DNA of 64,000 nt, taken from contig CM051458.1 in the NCBI GenBank assembly GCA_028274465.1, forward strand, positions 57,153,253-57,217,252. The letters are read 5' to 3'. Position 1 is the first letter of the stretch, and the number at the start of each line of letters is the position of its first letter. This DNA comes from Plantago ovata (Eukaryota; Streptophyta; Magnoliopsida; Lamiales; Plantaginaceae). The notes under the pieces are model-generated. The model was not told the DNA's origin, searched no databases, and worked only from the letters and a program-made list of their open reading frames with translations. Both the position numbers and the translations under genes were made by a program. Shown piece after piece: positions 43,287 to 54,323 of this stretch.

Positions 43287-46230
43287 TTAATTGATACTCA
43301 CCAAGTTCTCCTTATGTCTGCGCTCATTTTCGACTTTGACTTCAATGAAAGTCTGAGCCTTTTTCAATGTAGACTTTGCTAGCTTGAGTGCTTGACTGAC
43401 ATCTTCTTCATAGCTTTTGTGGTATAGACGTATGTCTTTCTGAGCTATGGTAAGAGAAGTAGTGCGTTTCAACACAGTAGCCAGTATTTTTCCGATGTCA
43501 AGCGGACTCTCAGCAAGCAGTGCATCATCTTCTGCTTTGCAGGCTTTGTGGACTTCCATCCGTGCCAAAATTCTTGGAGTAAAATCCTCCACATGTGGAA
43601 ACGGCACTAAAGTCGGGGTTAAGGAATGAACTTTAAGCTCAGTAGCGAATTGATCATCTCTGGTCAGCAAATGGCTTCTTAAGTCATCTCCTACATCATT
43701 TTCATGATCAGGAGGAGGAATTGTGACCACGGTGGGTTCACCTTTCTTTGATAGATCATCGTCATTTGCTGAAAGATCGTCTTCGTCGTCATCAGATTCA
43801 TCAATGCCAACAACCTTGGTTCCTAAATCTGTAGCTTCATTCCCTTTTGGTTGAGTGGTTGCTGATGGCAACGCTTCAGACTCAACAACTGGAGTTTCAC
43901 CAGTAGTGACTTTTAATTGAGTAGTTGCTGAGGGCATCGTTTGAGACTCAATAATTGGAGTTTCACCAGTAGTAAGTGGAAGGGAGGGGACTTCCTTAGG
44001 CTTCACTCCTGAAGATTGAGCAATGTCTAGATTCTGCGTATGCCTTGCATGAATCTGTAGACTGTTTTGAAGTGCTCTTTGATAATCTTCATCCAATTCT
44101 TCATCATCAAGGTTTGAATCAGTGACCTTGGCATCGAGTAAAGATAACTCGGCATCAGAAAGCTTGCTTTTGCCTAGTTTCAAAGCAGCGCGCTTTCTGG
44201 CGTACTCTTCTTCAGTGTCAGCGCCTTGTACAAGTGCTGGAGTACTTGTTTCAGCAGGAGCAGGATTGGATTCTTGTTGCTGACTTGGTGTTTGATCAGC
44301 TTGCTGATTATCATAATGTTCACTCTCAGCAACTGTCAGTTTAAGTCCACCAGCATCAGGACTAGGACCTTGATTATCATCATCGTCGTCCTTTTTATCC
44401 TTAGAATATTTTCCTTCATCATCACTGGTATCTGTAGGAATGTTCTCATCTTCTTCTTCTTCATCATCGTCCGTCAGTATAACCAACTCAAGATGTTTGT
44501 ATAGTGCAACACTCGTAACTTCCTCTTCTTCATTGATTTTGTGGGGATCAGCCACCACGGGTACAAAGGAACCCTTGAGCATCACAGCTTGTTCAGTTGG
44601 AGAGGCACTCTTAAATTTGGCTTTCATATTCTCTCTGATTAGAGCGATCAGACTTGAACTCATAAGCTGAGAATATGTCAACTCTTCTGGAAGTATTGAG
44701 TGCACAAGCGTCTCGAGTTTCAGCAGAGAAATTCTCTTTTTCTCGTTGGACAGATGAAGGTGAAGGTCAGAAAAGTCCATCCTTCTGTACCTTTGCCAGT
44801 TGCTGACAGACTTAGCAACTCTGGTCAAGGTAGTTTTCTTGAAGTCTGAGTAAAGTTCTTCAGAACTCACTTTCGGATCTTCAGTGATGTGAACCACTTC
44901 AGTGGTCTCCTTTTGAGCCTGAAAAAGAATAAAATTAAGTTCAGGAAAGTTTTGGAGAATAGTTTTAGAGTCCAAAGTTGGAACATGATTTATCTGCTGA
45001 GATTCAACAAGCTCATGTTGCACACTTGTTTGTGCTGGTACTATTTCCATTGCTTCAGGAGCTTGAAAAGCATCCTTGAATTGTTCATCCTGAAATAATT
45101 TTAAGTTAGATACAAGCACTAAGTTTTCAAACTTAGTTGAATTACCAAAAACTTTATCTTCCTGCTGAGCAGGAGGTGTGGATTCTGGGGCAGAGGCTTC
45201 AGCAACCTTCTGACTTGTATCTTGAGAAGTCTGTAAAGAAATCATTATATTAGCAAAAGAATGAGTTTTAGATAGTGAAGTTTTGCTTATGGTTGAGTTA
45301 ACTACCTGCTGAAGAAGGACAGATGGTGACTCAGTCCTTTCAGCAATGACAGCTTCTTCAGTATCTGGGACTTTTTCTTCGGCAGACTTCTTTTCTTGCT
45401 CTGTTTGAGAAAGCTGTGCGGGTTCAGCAATCTCCCTTGTCTCTGAAATGACAAGTTGAGCAGAGACATCTTGACCCTTGAGTTCACTGCTTGTCATGAA
45501 AACGTCTACCGATTTGTTGGAGTTGTCATCAATCTCCAAATCCATTTGCTGGCTCAGTTCTGTCAGCATCAGCTGAACTTTGTCAATGGATGTTTTCGGT
45601 GAACTAGGTCGAGTATTCTCAGCATCAAGAGATGCGTCGTTGAATAGTGTCTCTTGTGGTGTTTCAGCAATCTCTGGGACTTGAACCATTGCATTCTCAG
45701 CAACTGGTTCTTCAGCAACTTGATGAGTTGCTTGTTCAGCAACCATCTTTTCAGCATCAGCAGCATCAGCAAGTGTCGCGGTTCTTATATCAGCAGCAAT
45801 ATCAATTGCTGGTTCCAGAGTCTGATCATCTAGATTATCTACAATGTAGATATCTGGGACTGAGGCAGAAATTTCGTTTCCACTTCCTTGTGGTCTCATC
45901 TCAACAGATGTATCAACATTGAGTTGATTGTTGAAGGCTTCCGCAAACACTTCAACATTGCTGACGTAGGTTTCAGTAACCACCTCATCAACATCTACTG
46001 GAACTTGTGTTTCAGCAACTGCGGGAGAATCATCCGAGAGATCATGGACAATTGGTACTGACTTGCGAGCCAGTGTTTTCTTTCTTGGGTTACTTGTCCT
46101 TTTTCTCTTGGGGACGGGGTTAGCTGATGACGCTGCAGTCTGAGTGTCATCATCAGCTTTCCTCTTTTTCTTCTTAGATTTTTCAAGTTTCTCTCCAGCA
46201 GTGGCGTCAGTAGTTACATTTTCAGCAATG
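43287..46230 (-). CDS. Env-position ORF 2 of Sirevirus-like copy 3
   Basis: Open from about 46230 with no stop down to 43287; the first ATG at 45983 gives 898 codons, but the frame extends upstream through a basic region (KKKKRKADDD, then PKRKRTSNPRKKTLARKS) that resembles a nuclear localisation signal. The rest is acidic and low in hydrophobic residues, with AE-rich segments, a D/E block (about 44400-44480) and a coiled-coil-like end (TLKKAQTFIEVKVENERRH). No membrane span is seen, so a true envelope role is doubtful. The homologue is at 3936-5987. Confidence 0.65.
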
Positions 46231-46260
46231 GTTGTTGTACACTTACCTTGTTATCACCAT

Positions 46261-47382
46261 CTACAGCAGTTTCATCAACAACTTTTTCAGCTGTTGGAAC
46301 ATTTCTTGCTGAGTAGTGGTGACAACATCTGCAGCTGTTGTATACCTTTCTTGCTGACTTGTGCTGACAACATTTGCAACTATTGTCTTCTTTGATTTTT
46401 CAAGTTTCTTATCAGCAAGCTTAGGTGCATTTTGCTTGTAGAAGGCTCTTCCCACATTGCATACTGATTTCTTAATCGGCAATGGGTTTCTCAGCTGAAT
46501 CCTGAAGTGTTCAAGGATATAGCATATTTTTAGTCCATACATGACTGGGAAGGTATGTGAGACCTTGTTGTCTTCAACCTTAACCTTGAATTTAGTAACA
46601 CAATCAACAAGTCTGTTGAAAATGTACTTTGCCCAGTTTAGCTCAGTTTTGTTCTCATATATATGCATCAGCAGCGGCCACCTTCTAAAGCCTACTTGGT
46701 CTATTCCTCTGACTTGGGAGTCTAAGACTTTGATTAGTAGCAGAGCTACTAGACCAAGTGAATGGTAGAGATGCTTCCTCTTAACGTGCTTTGTCCAAGT
46801 CACGGGAGCAATCTCTCCTTTCTTCATTTTCTCATTTCTGACATCACTATAGAAGGCTTCGATTTCTTTGTCAGTAGCAGTGATGTCATCTTCAGTTCCA
46901 GTGGTCGGAATCTGAAAGATGTCGGCTAAATCAGTCCATTTCAGGACGATTTGCACATTCTGAACTGTGGTGAAGATCACTTTTTCAGTGACTCCTTGAC
47001 CATCAGTTAGAGTCTGGATTTCTTCATTATTGTAGAATTCCATTGTATCTAACATACTCACTTTCTTAGGGCGAGTTTTTATAAAAAGAGTGAGGCCTTG
47101 CTGTTTTATCAAGTCAAGCGCCTCCTCATTGTCACCATCAAGTTCTTGTTCATAGAAGTATCGGATATACTTCTCTTTGGCAAAACCACCCCATTGCATC
47201 ATCATCTCACACTTTGCAGTGTCTAGATATGCAGGCGGCATGGGTTTCTCGGTTATTCTATCGTTTTTCAACACAATTTTCACTGTGTTGGTCACCAGAG
47301 TTATCATCGGAGCAGTGCTTTTTCCAGCACTGTCAACCTTAGATGATTTTGAAGTCTTAGAGGACTGTCTCTTTGGTGCCAT
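46261..47382 (-). CDS. Env-position ORF 1 of Sirevirus-like copy 3
   Basis: 373 codons from MAPKRQSSKTSKSSK. The central region reads VLKWTDLADIFQIPTTG, WTKHVKRKHLYHSLGLVALLLIKVL, RWPLLMHIYENKTELNWAKYIFNRL and YGLKICYILEHF. This pattern resembles the plant-specific domain found in env-position ORFs of Sireviruses and gypsy elements. A frame change near 46300 and another near 46245, beside the donor-like AAG|GTAAGTG, separate it from ORF 2. The two may once have been one protein or may be joined by splicing. Confidence 0.6.
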   Translation of the reverse strand: MAPKRQSSKTSKSSKVDSAGKSTAPMITLVTNTVKIVLKNDRITEKPMPPAYLDTAKCEMMMQWGGFAKEKYIRYFYEQELDGDNEEALDLIKQQGLTLFIKTRPKKVSMLDTMEFYNNEEIQTLTDGQGVTEKVIFTTVQNVQIVLKWTDLADIFQIPTTGTEDDITATDKEIEAFYSDVRNEKMKKGEIAPVTWTKHVKRKHLYHSLGLVALLLIKVLDSQVRGIDQVGFRRWPLLMHIYENKTELNWAKYIFNRLVDCVTKFKVKVEDNKVSHTFPVMYGLKICYILEHFRIQLRNPLPIKKSVCNVGRAFYKQNAPKLADKKLEKSKKTIVANVVSTSQQERYTTAADVVTTTQQEMFQQLKKLLMKLL

Positions 47383-48322
47383 TTCTTTTATAGGGTGAGA
47401 AATGTGTACGAAAAAGATTACTTTGTTTTTTGACCAGAGGTACAGTAGATTCAGGCTAAAATTTGCAGAGAAAGTAAATGTGAGTTAAAGAATTTTGTCT
47501 TTCTCTAACTCCTTGTTTATATAGTGTCTCTGATGTGCAACAAGCTCAATCGATTTTGAGTTCTCAGCAAGGGTAAATCAGAGATTCAACATCGTTAGTG
47601 GAGCCTTTGCATTAAATGCGTAGTGGCCCACTAACAAAAACCGCCAGAGCACTCTTTCTCTTTGCAATATTAACCGTTAGATCAAAAACGCCTTTTAATC
47701 AATGGCCACGATTTTAATTCATGTCATGATTATTAGCGAGTTTATTTATGCCCGATTAACGTCACAAATTTATTTTACGTAGATTTATGGGATTTGATTG
47801 CTTGCTGAAGTAAACAAGAATCTTTTCAGCGAGTTTGTGTAACCAGCCTTGTTACTTGCTGAAAGTTCCCCCTTAATCAGATATCTCATATTTCTTTAAA
47901 AGACATTTCTGAGTTCCCGTATCAGCAAATTCTTTTATCTTGAGGTATCTTTTGGTAAAATCTGAGAAGTGAGTTTGCTCTTTCTTGAGTTCACGTCTCA
48001 GAGTTTTCCCTTGATACATGAATACCTGTTTCAGTATCTTTGATTGTCTGAATGCCCGTTTCAGCAATCTTTAAGGTTTTTCTCTTACTGAGTGCCCGTC
48101 TCAGCAAGTGATCAAGTTTCCTAACAAATACCCATTTTGAAGGAATTACTTGTTGAATGCCTGTTTCAGCAATCATGTAGTGACTTATCATTTCCTTTCA
48201 GAGGAAATCAGTGGAAGGAGCTTTTATTCAAGTAAGAATACTTTGGCTTGTTGAATGCCTGTTTCAGCAATCTGCCAATTTTATCCCTTATTGAGGTAAT
48301 TCAATCAATCCAAGGTTATACC
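47383..48322 (-). repeat. Tail between pol and env-position ORFs, repeated motif
   Basis: A motif close to GCTGAAACRGGCATTCA recurs at least five times between about 47900 and 48270 (plus strand TGAATGCCTGTTTCAGC near 48153 and 48253, with variants near 48019, 48049 and 48094). From 47383 to about 47900 lies AT-rich leader sequence before env-position ORF 1, with no other ORF of note. Confidence 0.55.
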
Positions 48323-49210
48323 TTAGCATTGCGAATCTATTTCTGGTAGGGGCTTGGTAAAGATGTCAGCAAGTTGATCATCACTACCCACTTTTACAAC
48401 CTCAATATCTCCTTTTTCCACATGATCTCTAATGAAATGATGTCTAATATCAATGTGCTTGGTCCTTGAGTGGAACTTAGGATTTTGTGTGATAGCAATA
48501 GCACTTGTATTATCACAAAAGATTGGTGTTTTCTTTGCAGAAATACCATAATCTCTTAATTGTTGTTGAATCCATAGGATTTGAGCTGTGCAACCACCAG
48601 CCGCAATGTACTCAGATTCAGTAGATGAATTGGCAACACAGGTTCGCTTCTTGATGAACCATGATATTAATCTAGTACCTAAAAACTGACAAGTTCCAGA
48701 GGTACTTTTTCTATCAAGAGTTGATCCTCCATGATCAGCATCAGAATAACCAACCAATTCAAGTCCAGAATCTTTAGGATACCATAATCCAACATTGATT
48801 GTACCTTTGACATATTTCAGTATCTTAAGTGCCTTTTTGTAGTGTGATTCTCTTGGATCAGATTGGAATCTTGCACACACACAAACAGCATACTGAATGT
48901 CAGGTCTACTTGCTGTCAAATACAACAAGGAACCAATGAGCTTCCTATACTTGTGTTCTTCAACACTTTAATCTTCTTTAGTATAGCCCAATTTGGTACC
49001 AACACTCATAGGGATCTTTTCAGGTTTTTCTTCCTCTTTGATCCTAAACTTTATGAGCATTTCTTTCGCATACTTTGCTTGATTTATGGATATTCCATCT
49101 TTGAGTTGCTTGACTTGCAATCCTAGGAAATAATTCAATTTTCCCATCATACTCATTTCAAATTTATTTGTGATGAGTTTGGCAAAATCATCACAAAGTT
49201 GCTTGTCCTT
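48323..49210 (-). pseudogene. RT C-terminus and RNase H, copy 3
   Basis: The RNase H frame 48928-48323 is open, with catalytic residues in [22 protein letters not shown] and CDNTSAIAI, and ends DDQLADIFTKPLPEIDSQC. The upstream RT end (MSMMGKLNYFLGLQVKQL, to 49156) is in another frame because of a stop and frameshift near 48968. The segment begins inside RT at 49210, directly against the LTR. Confidence 0.85.
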
Positions 49211-50776
49211 TGTTGATCCCTTTAAACAACAAGAAAAGACTAGAGGGGGGGGTGAATAGTCTTTTCAAACTTTCGTCGTTTAAAAACTTTCTCAGCAAGG
49301 AATTATTACTTTTCAGTAATGAGTTTGCTGATACTTAACTTTCTCAGCAAGCGCAAGTTACTTTTCAGTAACGAGTTTTGCTGATACTTAAACTCACAGA
49401 GCGGAAGTTTTTGATACAATATAAGTGCTTTTTCAGTAAGTGATAGTTTCAGCAAGTGAACAGAGTGACTGTGTACAGAAAGATATGCTTTGCTGAAAAC
49501 TAAATGTAGTAAGTAAATCACACAAACACTTTTATAGTGGTATCTGAGAGTGGCGTAATCTCTCAACTAATCCACTTTGTCCTTTCTAGGACTGAATCCA
49601 CTAAGATAAGTTTGAGGTTCCTTACAACACCTATCTAGAGCGATTCAAACAGAAACCAAAGCACACTTGCTTTGTTTCCAACCTAACCAGAGAACGAAAT
49701 CTTGTTCTCCACCAAACTTGGGACTCTTAATCAGCAACACTATGCTCGATTAAGTTCCCCCTGAATTTCACCCCTGAAAGGGTGTATTTTCAGTTAGAGA
49801 GATTTGGGATGAGATAACTTGATTATAACTTATTCAGCTACAACAAGTAATCTAAGAAACAAAACTTTGAATACTTTGCAGTAAACAAGTTTGATTGTTT
49901 CTGGTGTCAAGACTTGTTCTTGTTCGAAACAAAGAACACTTAACTAATTTCTTAGCCGTGTATGTTCTACTTCTTCACAAGTAGCTTTTTCAAGCTTTAA
50001 GTCTTGGAACGGATCAATGGCAGTAAAGAGTGTTTGAAGGGTATGTGAGTTTTAAGCACAAGTGAGAGTTTGATCACGTTGTTGACACACTTCAACTCTT
50101 TGCCGGATGACCTCTATTTATAGTGAATCAAGGGAGCCGTTTGAATTTCAAATTCTAAGGCTTTGTTCCTTAAGATGTCACTATCTTGCTTTTGTACTTT
50201 CAGCAGCGTCCTTTGTTTGTCTTCTAGTCTTCATGTCCTTCGCGTGCATGCTTTGCATTTAATGTTCATTTGAATGAGATTCAAACATGAACGTTGGAGC
50301 GCAAATGCAAGTACTATCAGCAAGGAGGTCACATATATTTTTCAGCAAGTGGTCAGTCTCAGTTTCAGCAAGTACAACCTACTCTGTCGTTTAGATTTTC
50401 ACTTATGCAAGCTGTTGCTGAAGTTTCCACTTTCTGAGCAACATGTGCCTTTGTAGATACTAGTCTTCAGAAATCTTCTAGTCTTCAGTCTTCGAATTCT
50501 TCAAGTTTCTGAACATTCTAAATGCTTCAATATTTGTGTAAACAAAGTACATCATCAGCAAATGCTTCAATAGGTTGTTTTTCTTTTCAGAAACCAAGAT
50601 ACATCATAAGCAGTAAAACAAACCTATCTAGCACCTAATCTAAGTCTTCAGCAAATGTTCCTCTTTTACAATGTCCTTAAAATTCTAAATTCCTATGGAC
50701 CTTAAGAGTACTAGTTACTGGACTTTCCTTAATTTAGCATGGTTAATTGCTCATCAAAATTACAAGTTTCCTAACA
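49211..50776 (-). repeat. 5' LTR of Sirevirus-like copy 3
   Basis: 1566 bp on the minus strand, from TGTTAGGAAACTTG (50776) to GGGATCAACA (49211). It is homologous to the three other Sirevirus LTRs, with the same TATA and G run (8 G). No PBS follows: RT sequence starts at once, the mark of a large deletion. Confidence 0.88.
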
Positions 50777-51449
50777 ATAACCATATAGTATTTGATATTT
50801 ACATTTGCCCCTCCCCACCAGATTTATTTTGCCCCTCCTAAATTATTTTGTTATTTAACTTAAAGTCATTATCTTTCAATTTGGATATTGAGAACATGAG
50901 CCTCATTATTTTGGACCAAATAAAGAAGTAAACTCAAAATTTCTCATTCTTTCTATCTAAACGTTTAAATAAACAAGTAAAACATGTTACCCACTCGAAT
51001 GGAAGATACTTATCATAATGCTCATTTTGTTACATATATTGGAAATGATAATTTTGCCAAAATCAAGAATGAAACTATAATGTAAAGATTCCAAACTATG
51101 AGTCATTGTTAATAATAGTTGTGATGATGTACGTATCGATATGTTTATATATACTCTTGTCGTAATTTCAAAAGTTTCCCAATGCCATTGCCATATTAAG
51201 TTATTAAACAATGATTAAAAATATATAAAAGTTTGGAAATAAAAAAGGGAAAATAGAGATTATATTTGGATATAAATTTCATGAATTTTTTAAAACTTCT
51301 TGTTATTTGTAATCATTTTTTAAAAAATTATTTAGACAATAGCAACGGAAATCGTTCGAAACAACATAAAAAGTTGTATATTTTTCTCGGAGATAAAATT
51401 ACTACTACTATTTTTGCCCCCACTGGTTTAATTCCTGGACTCGCCCCTG
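50777..51449 (-). mobile_element. hAT-type element relic (one terminus)
   Basis: The right end reads TTGCCCCCACTGGTTTAATTCCTGGACTCGCCCCTG, whose complement starts CAGGGGCGAGTCCAGG; this is the terminal-repeat type of dTph1-like hAT elements. Internal TTTGCCCCTCC tracts near 50806 and 50833 fit. The other terminus is missing, probably removed where the Sirevirus LTR joins at 50776. No coding region. Confidence 0.5.
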
Positions 51450-52323
51450 CTTGAGTATGTCCTATGTTATGTACGCCTGTACGTACGGTGTGTTCGGAAG
51501 ATCTTTTGGTGTGCTACCCTGGCCCTGGCTAAGTTTTGGTGGTGGACTTAGTTGGTAGTTTCTACTTCTAGACTGAGGAGTAGTGTTTTGGTATTGCCCG
51601 ATTTGTTCTACCATGGGGGAGGCCTATTAGACCCCATCTCACTGTAGCTTGTAGGCCCCACTGTGGGATCCACAAGCACAGTGAGACAGGAGGCCTAATA
51701 GATCTCCCCCTAGGATAGAAAAAAACGTAGTGCCGTCTTAGTGTTGTTGGGTTTTGGCTTTTATTGATTTCAGCGATATATTAATTTTTTATATTTCTAA
51801 ATGTATTTCTTATATTTTTATATTTTTTGTAGTACTTTTTTCATTGATTGATAAATTTATTTGGCTGTTACCACAAGCAGATTGAAGATATCAATAATGA
51901 GAATGGCTTCGGTTTGCTTGAGATGGCAAACACCACACAAACTTTATACCCTTTATGCACTATTCTCCATGTTACATGTTACCAAAACATACAAAAACGG
52001 TAGTCTTATTACCCATTCCATATCTTTCACTCTACAACCAACCACTATACTACAACGCCTTTGTTGAAACCACATGTAATCCCAACTCAATAATTGATGT
52101 TTGTACAAAATTCATCTCCATATAATACAACATGACAAGAATAAACCAATCTCCACTTTATTCCAAATATGTGGCCTACAATCATCAAATTCCTATACAA
52201 TACATTTTGATTTAGTAGCCACTTCACATGCAAAACAAACACATATCTGTATACACCCATAAATATATTATATACATTATTATAGAAAAAAAAAATGTTT
52301 CTAAATCTTAATTATGTAAAATC
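51450..52323. other. Intergenic DNA downstream of the GT34 gene
   Basis: Contains a 115-bp foldback (51606-51720) and AT-rich DNA. On the minus strand AATAAA-like signals (plus-strand TTTATT near 52157) lie about 160 bp beyond the GT34 stop and may serve polyadenylation. No other gene seen. Confidence 0.4.
51606..51720. repeat. 115-bp foldback (inverted repeat)
   Basis: The arm starting TTCTACCATGGGGGAGGCCTATTAG pairs with the complement of the arm ending CTCCCCCTAGGATAGAA. The match continues through CATCTCACTGT and GCTTGT to a short loop at CCCCACTGTGGG. The arms are about 50-55 nt with few mismatches. It is either a miniature foldback element or a small-RNA hairpin source. Confidence 0.6.
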
Positions 52324-54323
52324 TCAACCTGGAAAATTATAGGGCAATGGATTCACGGTGGCAGGATCTAGTAAATCCGGGTGCACAAAACCATAACTCC
52401 TTAACACCTGATTATCAGCAAATAACAAGGCCTTTTGCATTGCATCAACACATGTATTTCCCAAATACATTTGATTATGGGCTCCACTACATGGCTGACA
52501 CCCTGTGAAATGTGTGATGAATGGTCTACGCAAGCTTCCTTTCCCAATCCCAACTTCCTTAAGGTACTCCTCCCACATGGTAGCATAAGTTTCGCTCACT
52601 TTCTCCGCATGTCGCCGCCTCAATTTGGGCACTTCCTTCTCAATATCCACATATTTATTTGTAATATTATCGAGCGTATCTGTAATTTCATCCCAATAAC
52701 CTTCAAAGTAATACTCGCTCTCTATATAAATTTGGTTACCCCACTTCTCTTTTTCTTTCAAAGTCAAGTAAATCAAACCCGACTGATCATCCGCCTCAGG
52801 AAATATTTTGTCTTTGAATGTTGCGCTTAAAATTTCACCCCATTTGTCGTAATCCGATGACTGGGGGCCCATTTTGGCCCATGCATCCATAAAGTCCATG
52901 GCCCACTGGTTATTTCGGATGAGAAAGACACCTGCATTGATGCTGGTCCAACTTACCAAATTGGGCCAACCATGGACCACCATATTGTGGGCCTTGTACC
53001 GATCCAAAGGAAGCTTGAAGTCCATATCTGTTATTGCTGCGTCGGAATCAACCCACCATATCCACTCCACCTCCGGATGGGCGACCATCGCCGCCTTCAC
53101 AGTAGGCGTTTTGGCCCAAAAGGAGTACATTTTCGGCTCCAACAACACGTTGTTGTAAAATATGTCCATTCCATGACGCCTGCAATCATCAATTAAAATC
53201 TCAATTTTACAAGACATTAAAAACTACGTGTATCAGTTTAAGAATAAAAAATTGTAAGAGCATAAAATATTGTATTAGGGAGTTTGAAATTCTACGAGTT
53301 AAAAGATGAAGTAGTTTCATAAATTTCATCGAAATTCTAAGCGATACGTTTGCAATTATCGATCAAATTATTCAACAAGTTGGTATTATTTTTAAGCGAT
53401 ACTTTAGAAATTTATTAAATATAAAAAATGAAAAAACAGAAGGTTTAGTGTCATAATGTTTCTCAACATGTGAAATATCACAACCATATATTAGAATTTG
53501 AGTATTAATATAATTTTATTATATTTTTCTCTAATATAATTTAGGAGTTAGACGTGGTCAAAAGTCGCGATAAATAGTTCCTTTAGGAACTTTTTAATGA
53601 AACAGAGGAAGTATTTACAAAGTAAAAAGTTTGAAGTTCGAACGGTAACAAATTTTATCACCAAACATTTAAAATCGCTAAAGTTTACTAATATTTTTAT
53701 TTTATTGTCCCGGAGATTTAACCATGACCATGACGCTACTAATCCATACACAACACTCCATTAATTTAATTCCAAAAACCAACCGTAAAAACATAAACAT
53801 AATTATGGTAAAGATATTAAAACAAAAAAAAAGAATACCTGCAGTAATCGACCTTGTTCTTAAAAAACTTGAGCAGCAAGTAATCCCCAATCGGATTCTT
53901 ACACGGAGCCGCTTGCGAGCCGGTAACCATCAGAATCCGGCTCTCAGCTCCAGCTGCGAATGACGGATGCTGCTTCATCCACTCCTTCCTCTTCTCATCC
54001 CACTTCTCCACAGGCGGGCTGTCAATGGTGTAACTAAGCTCCGGGTCATCATAGAAGTTCGGTTCGGCCGGGTCAGACCGTAAATCCGGACCCGCACATG
54101 TTATCTCGGACGCTGTTAAAAGTGTGGATTTGAGGTCGGAGATGGAAGGTAAAGAAAATGTTGGCATTGGGTTGGGACTGAAGACGAATGACCAAAATGC
54201 CCATAGGACTAATATGGACGAAAGAGCTCCGGTCGTGGTGAGGATACCGTCGGAGATAAACGAGGTGGTTTTCGCCCGAACGGTGGTGGTTTGTTTGGTT
54301 GTTTGGAACTGCGATTGCTCCAT
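52324..54323 (-). CDS. GT34 glycosyltransferase (galactomannan galactosyltransferase-like)
   Basis: Two exons: 54323-53839 and 53179-52324 (446 codons plus TGA), joined at GATTACTGCAG|GTATTC and TTGCAG|GCGTC, phase 2. The product is a type II Golgi membrane protein: short cytosolic tail, a TM helix at about residues 32-48 (GALSSILVLWAFWSFVF), a stem, then a GT34 catalytic domain from about residue 125. Key motifs: IGDYLLLKFFKNKVDYCR, WAKTPTVKAAM, the metal-binding DSD in WIWWVDSDAAITDMDF (about 206-208), VVHGWP, NAGVFLIRN, DYDKWGE, DDQSGL and HFTGCQPC. By motif wording it resembles galactomannan/galactoglucomannan alpha-1,6-galactosyltransferases more than xyloglucan xylosyltransferases. Cell-wall or mucilage polysaccharide substitution is the likely role. 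It is open and complete, the only ordinary host gene here. Confidence 0.92.
53180..53838 (-). other. Intron of the GT34 gene
   Basis: 659 nt, AT-rich, GT at 53838-53837 and AG at 53181-53180 on the minus strand. No nested feature recognised. Confidence 0.85.

Larger units (their letters stand above)
43183..50776 (-). mobile_element. Ty1/copia Sirevirus-like copy 3 (internally deleted)
   Basis: 5' LTR (49211-50776) joined directly to the RT end, then RNase H, a repeat-rich tail and two env-position ORFs, cut at 43183 by gypsy copy C. PBS, gag, protease, integrase and the first half of RT are absent. It is the best source for the env-position module. Confidence 0.8.
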
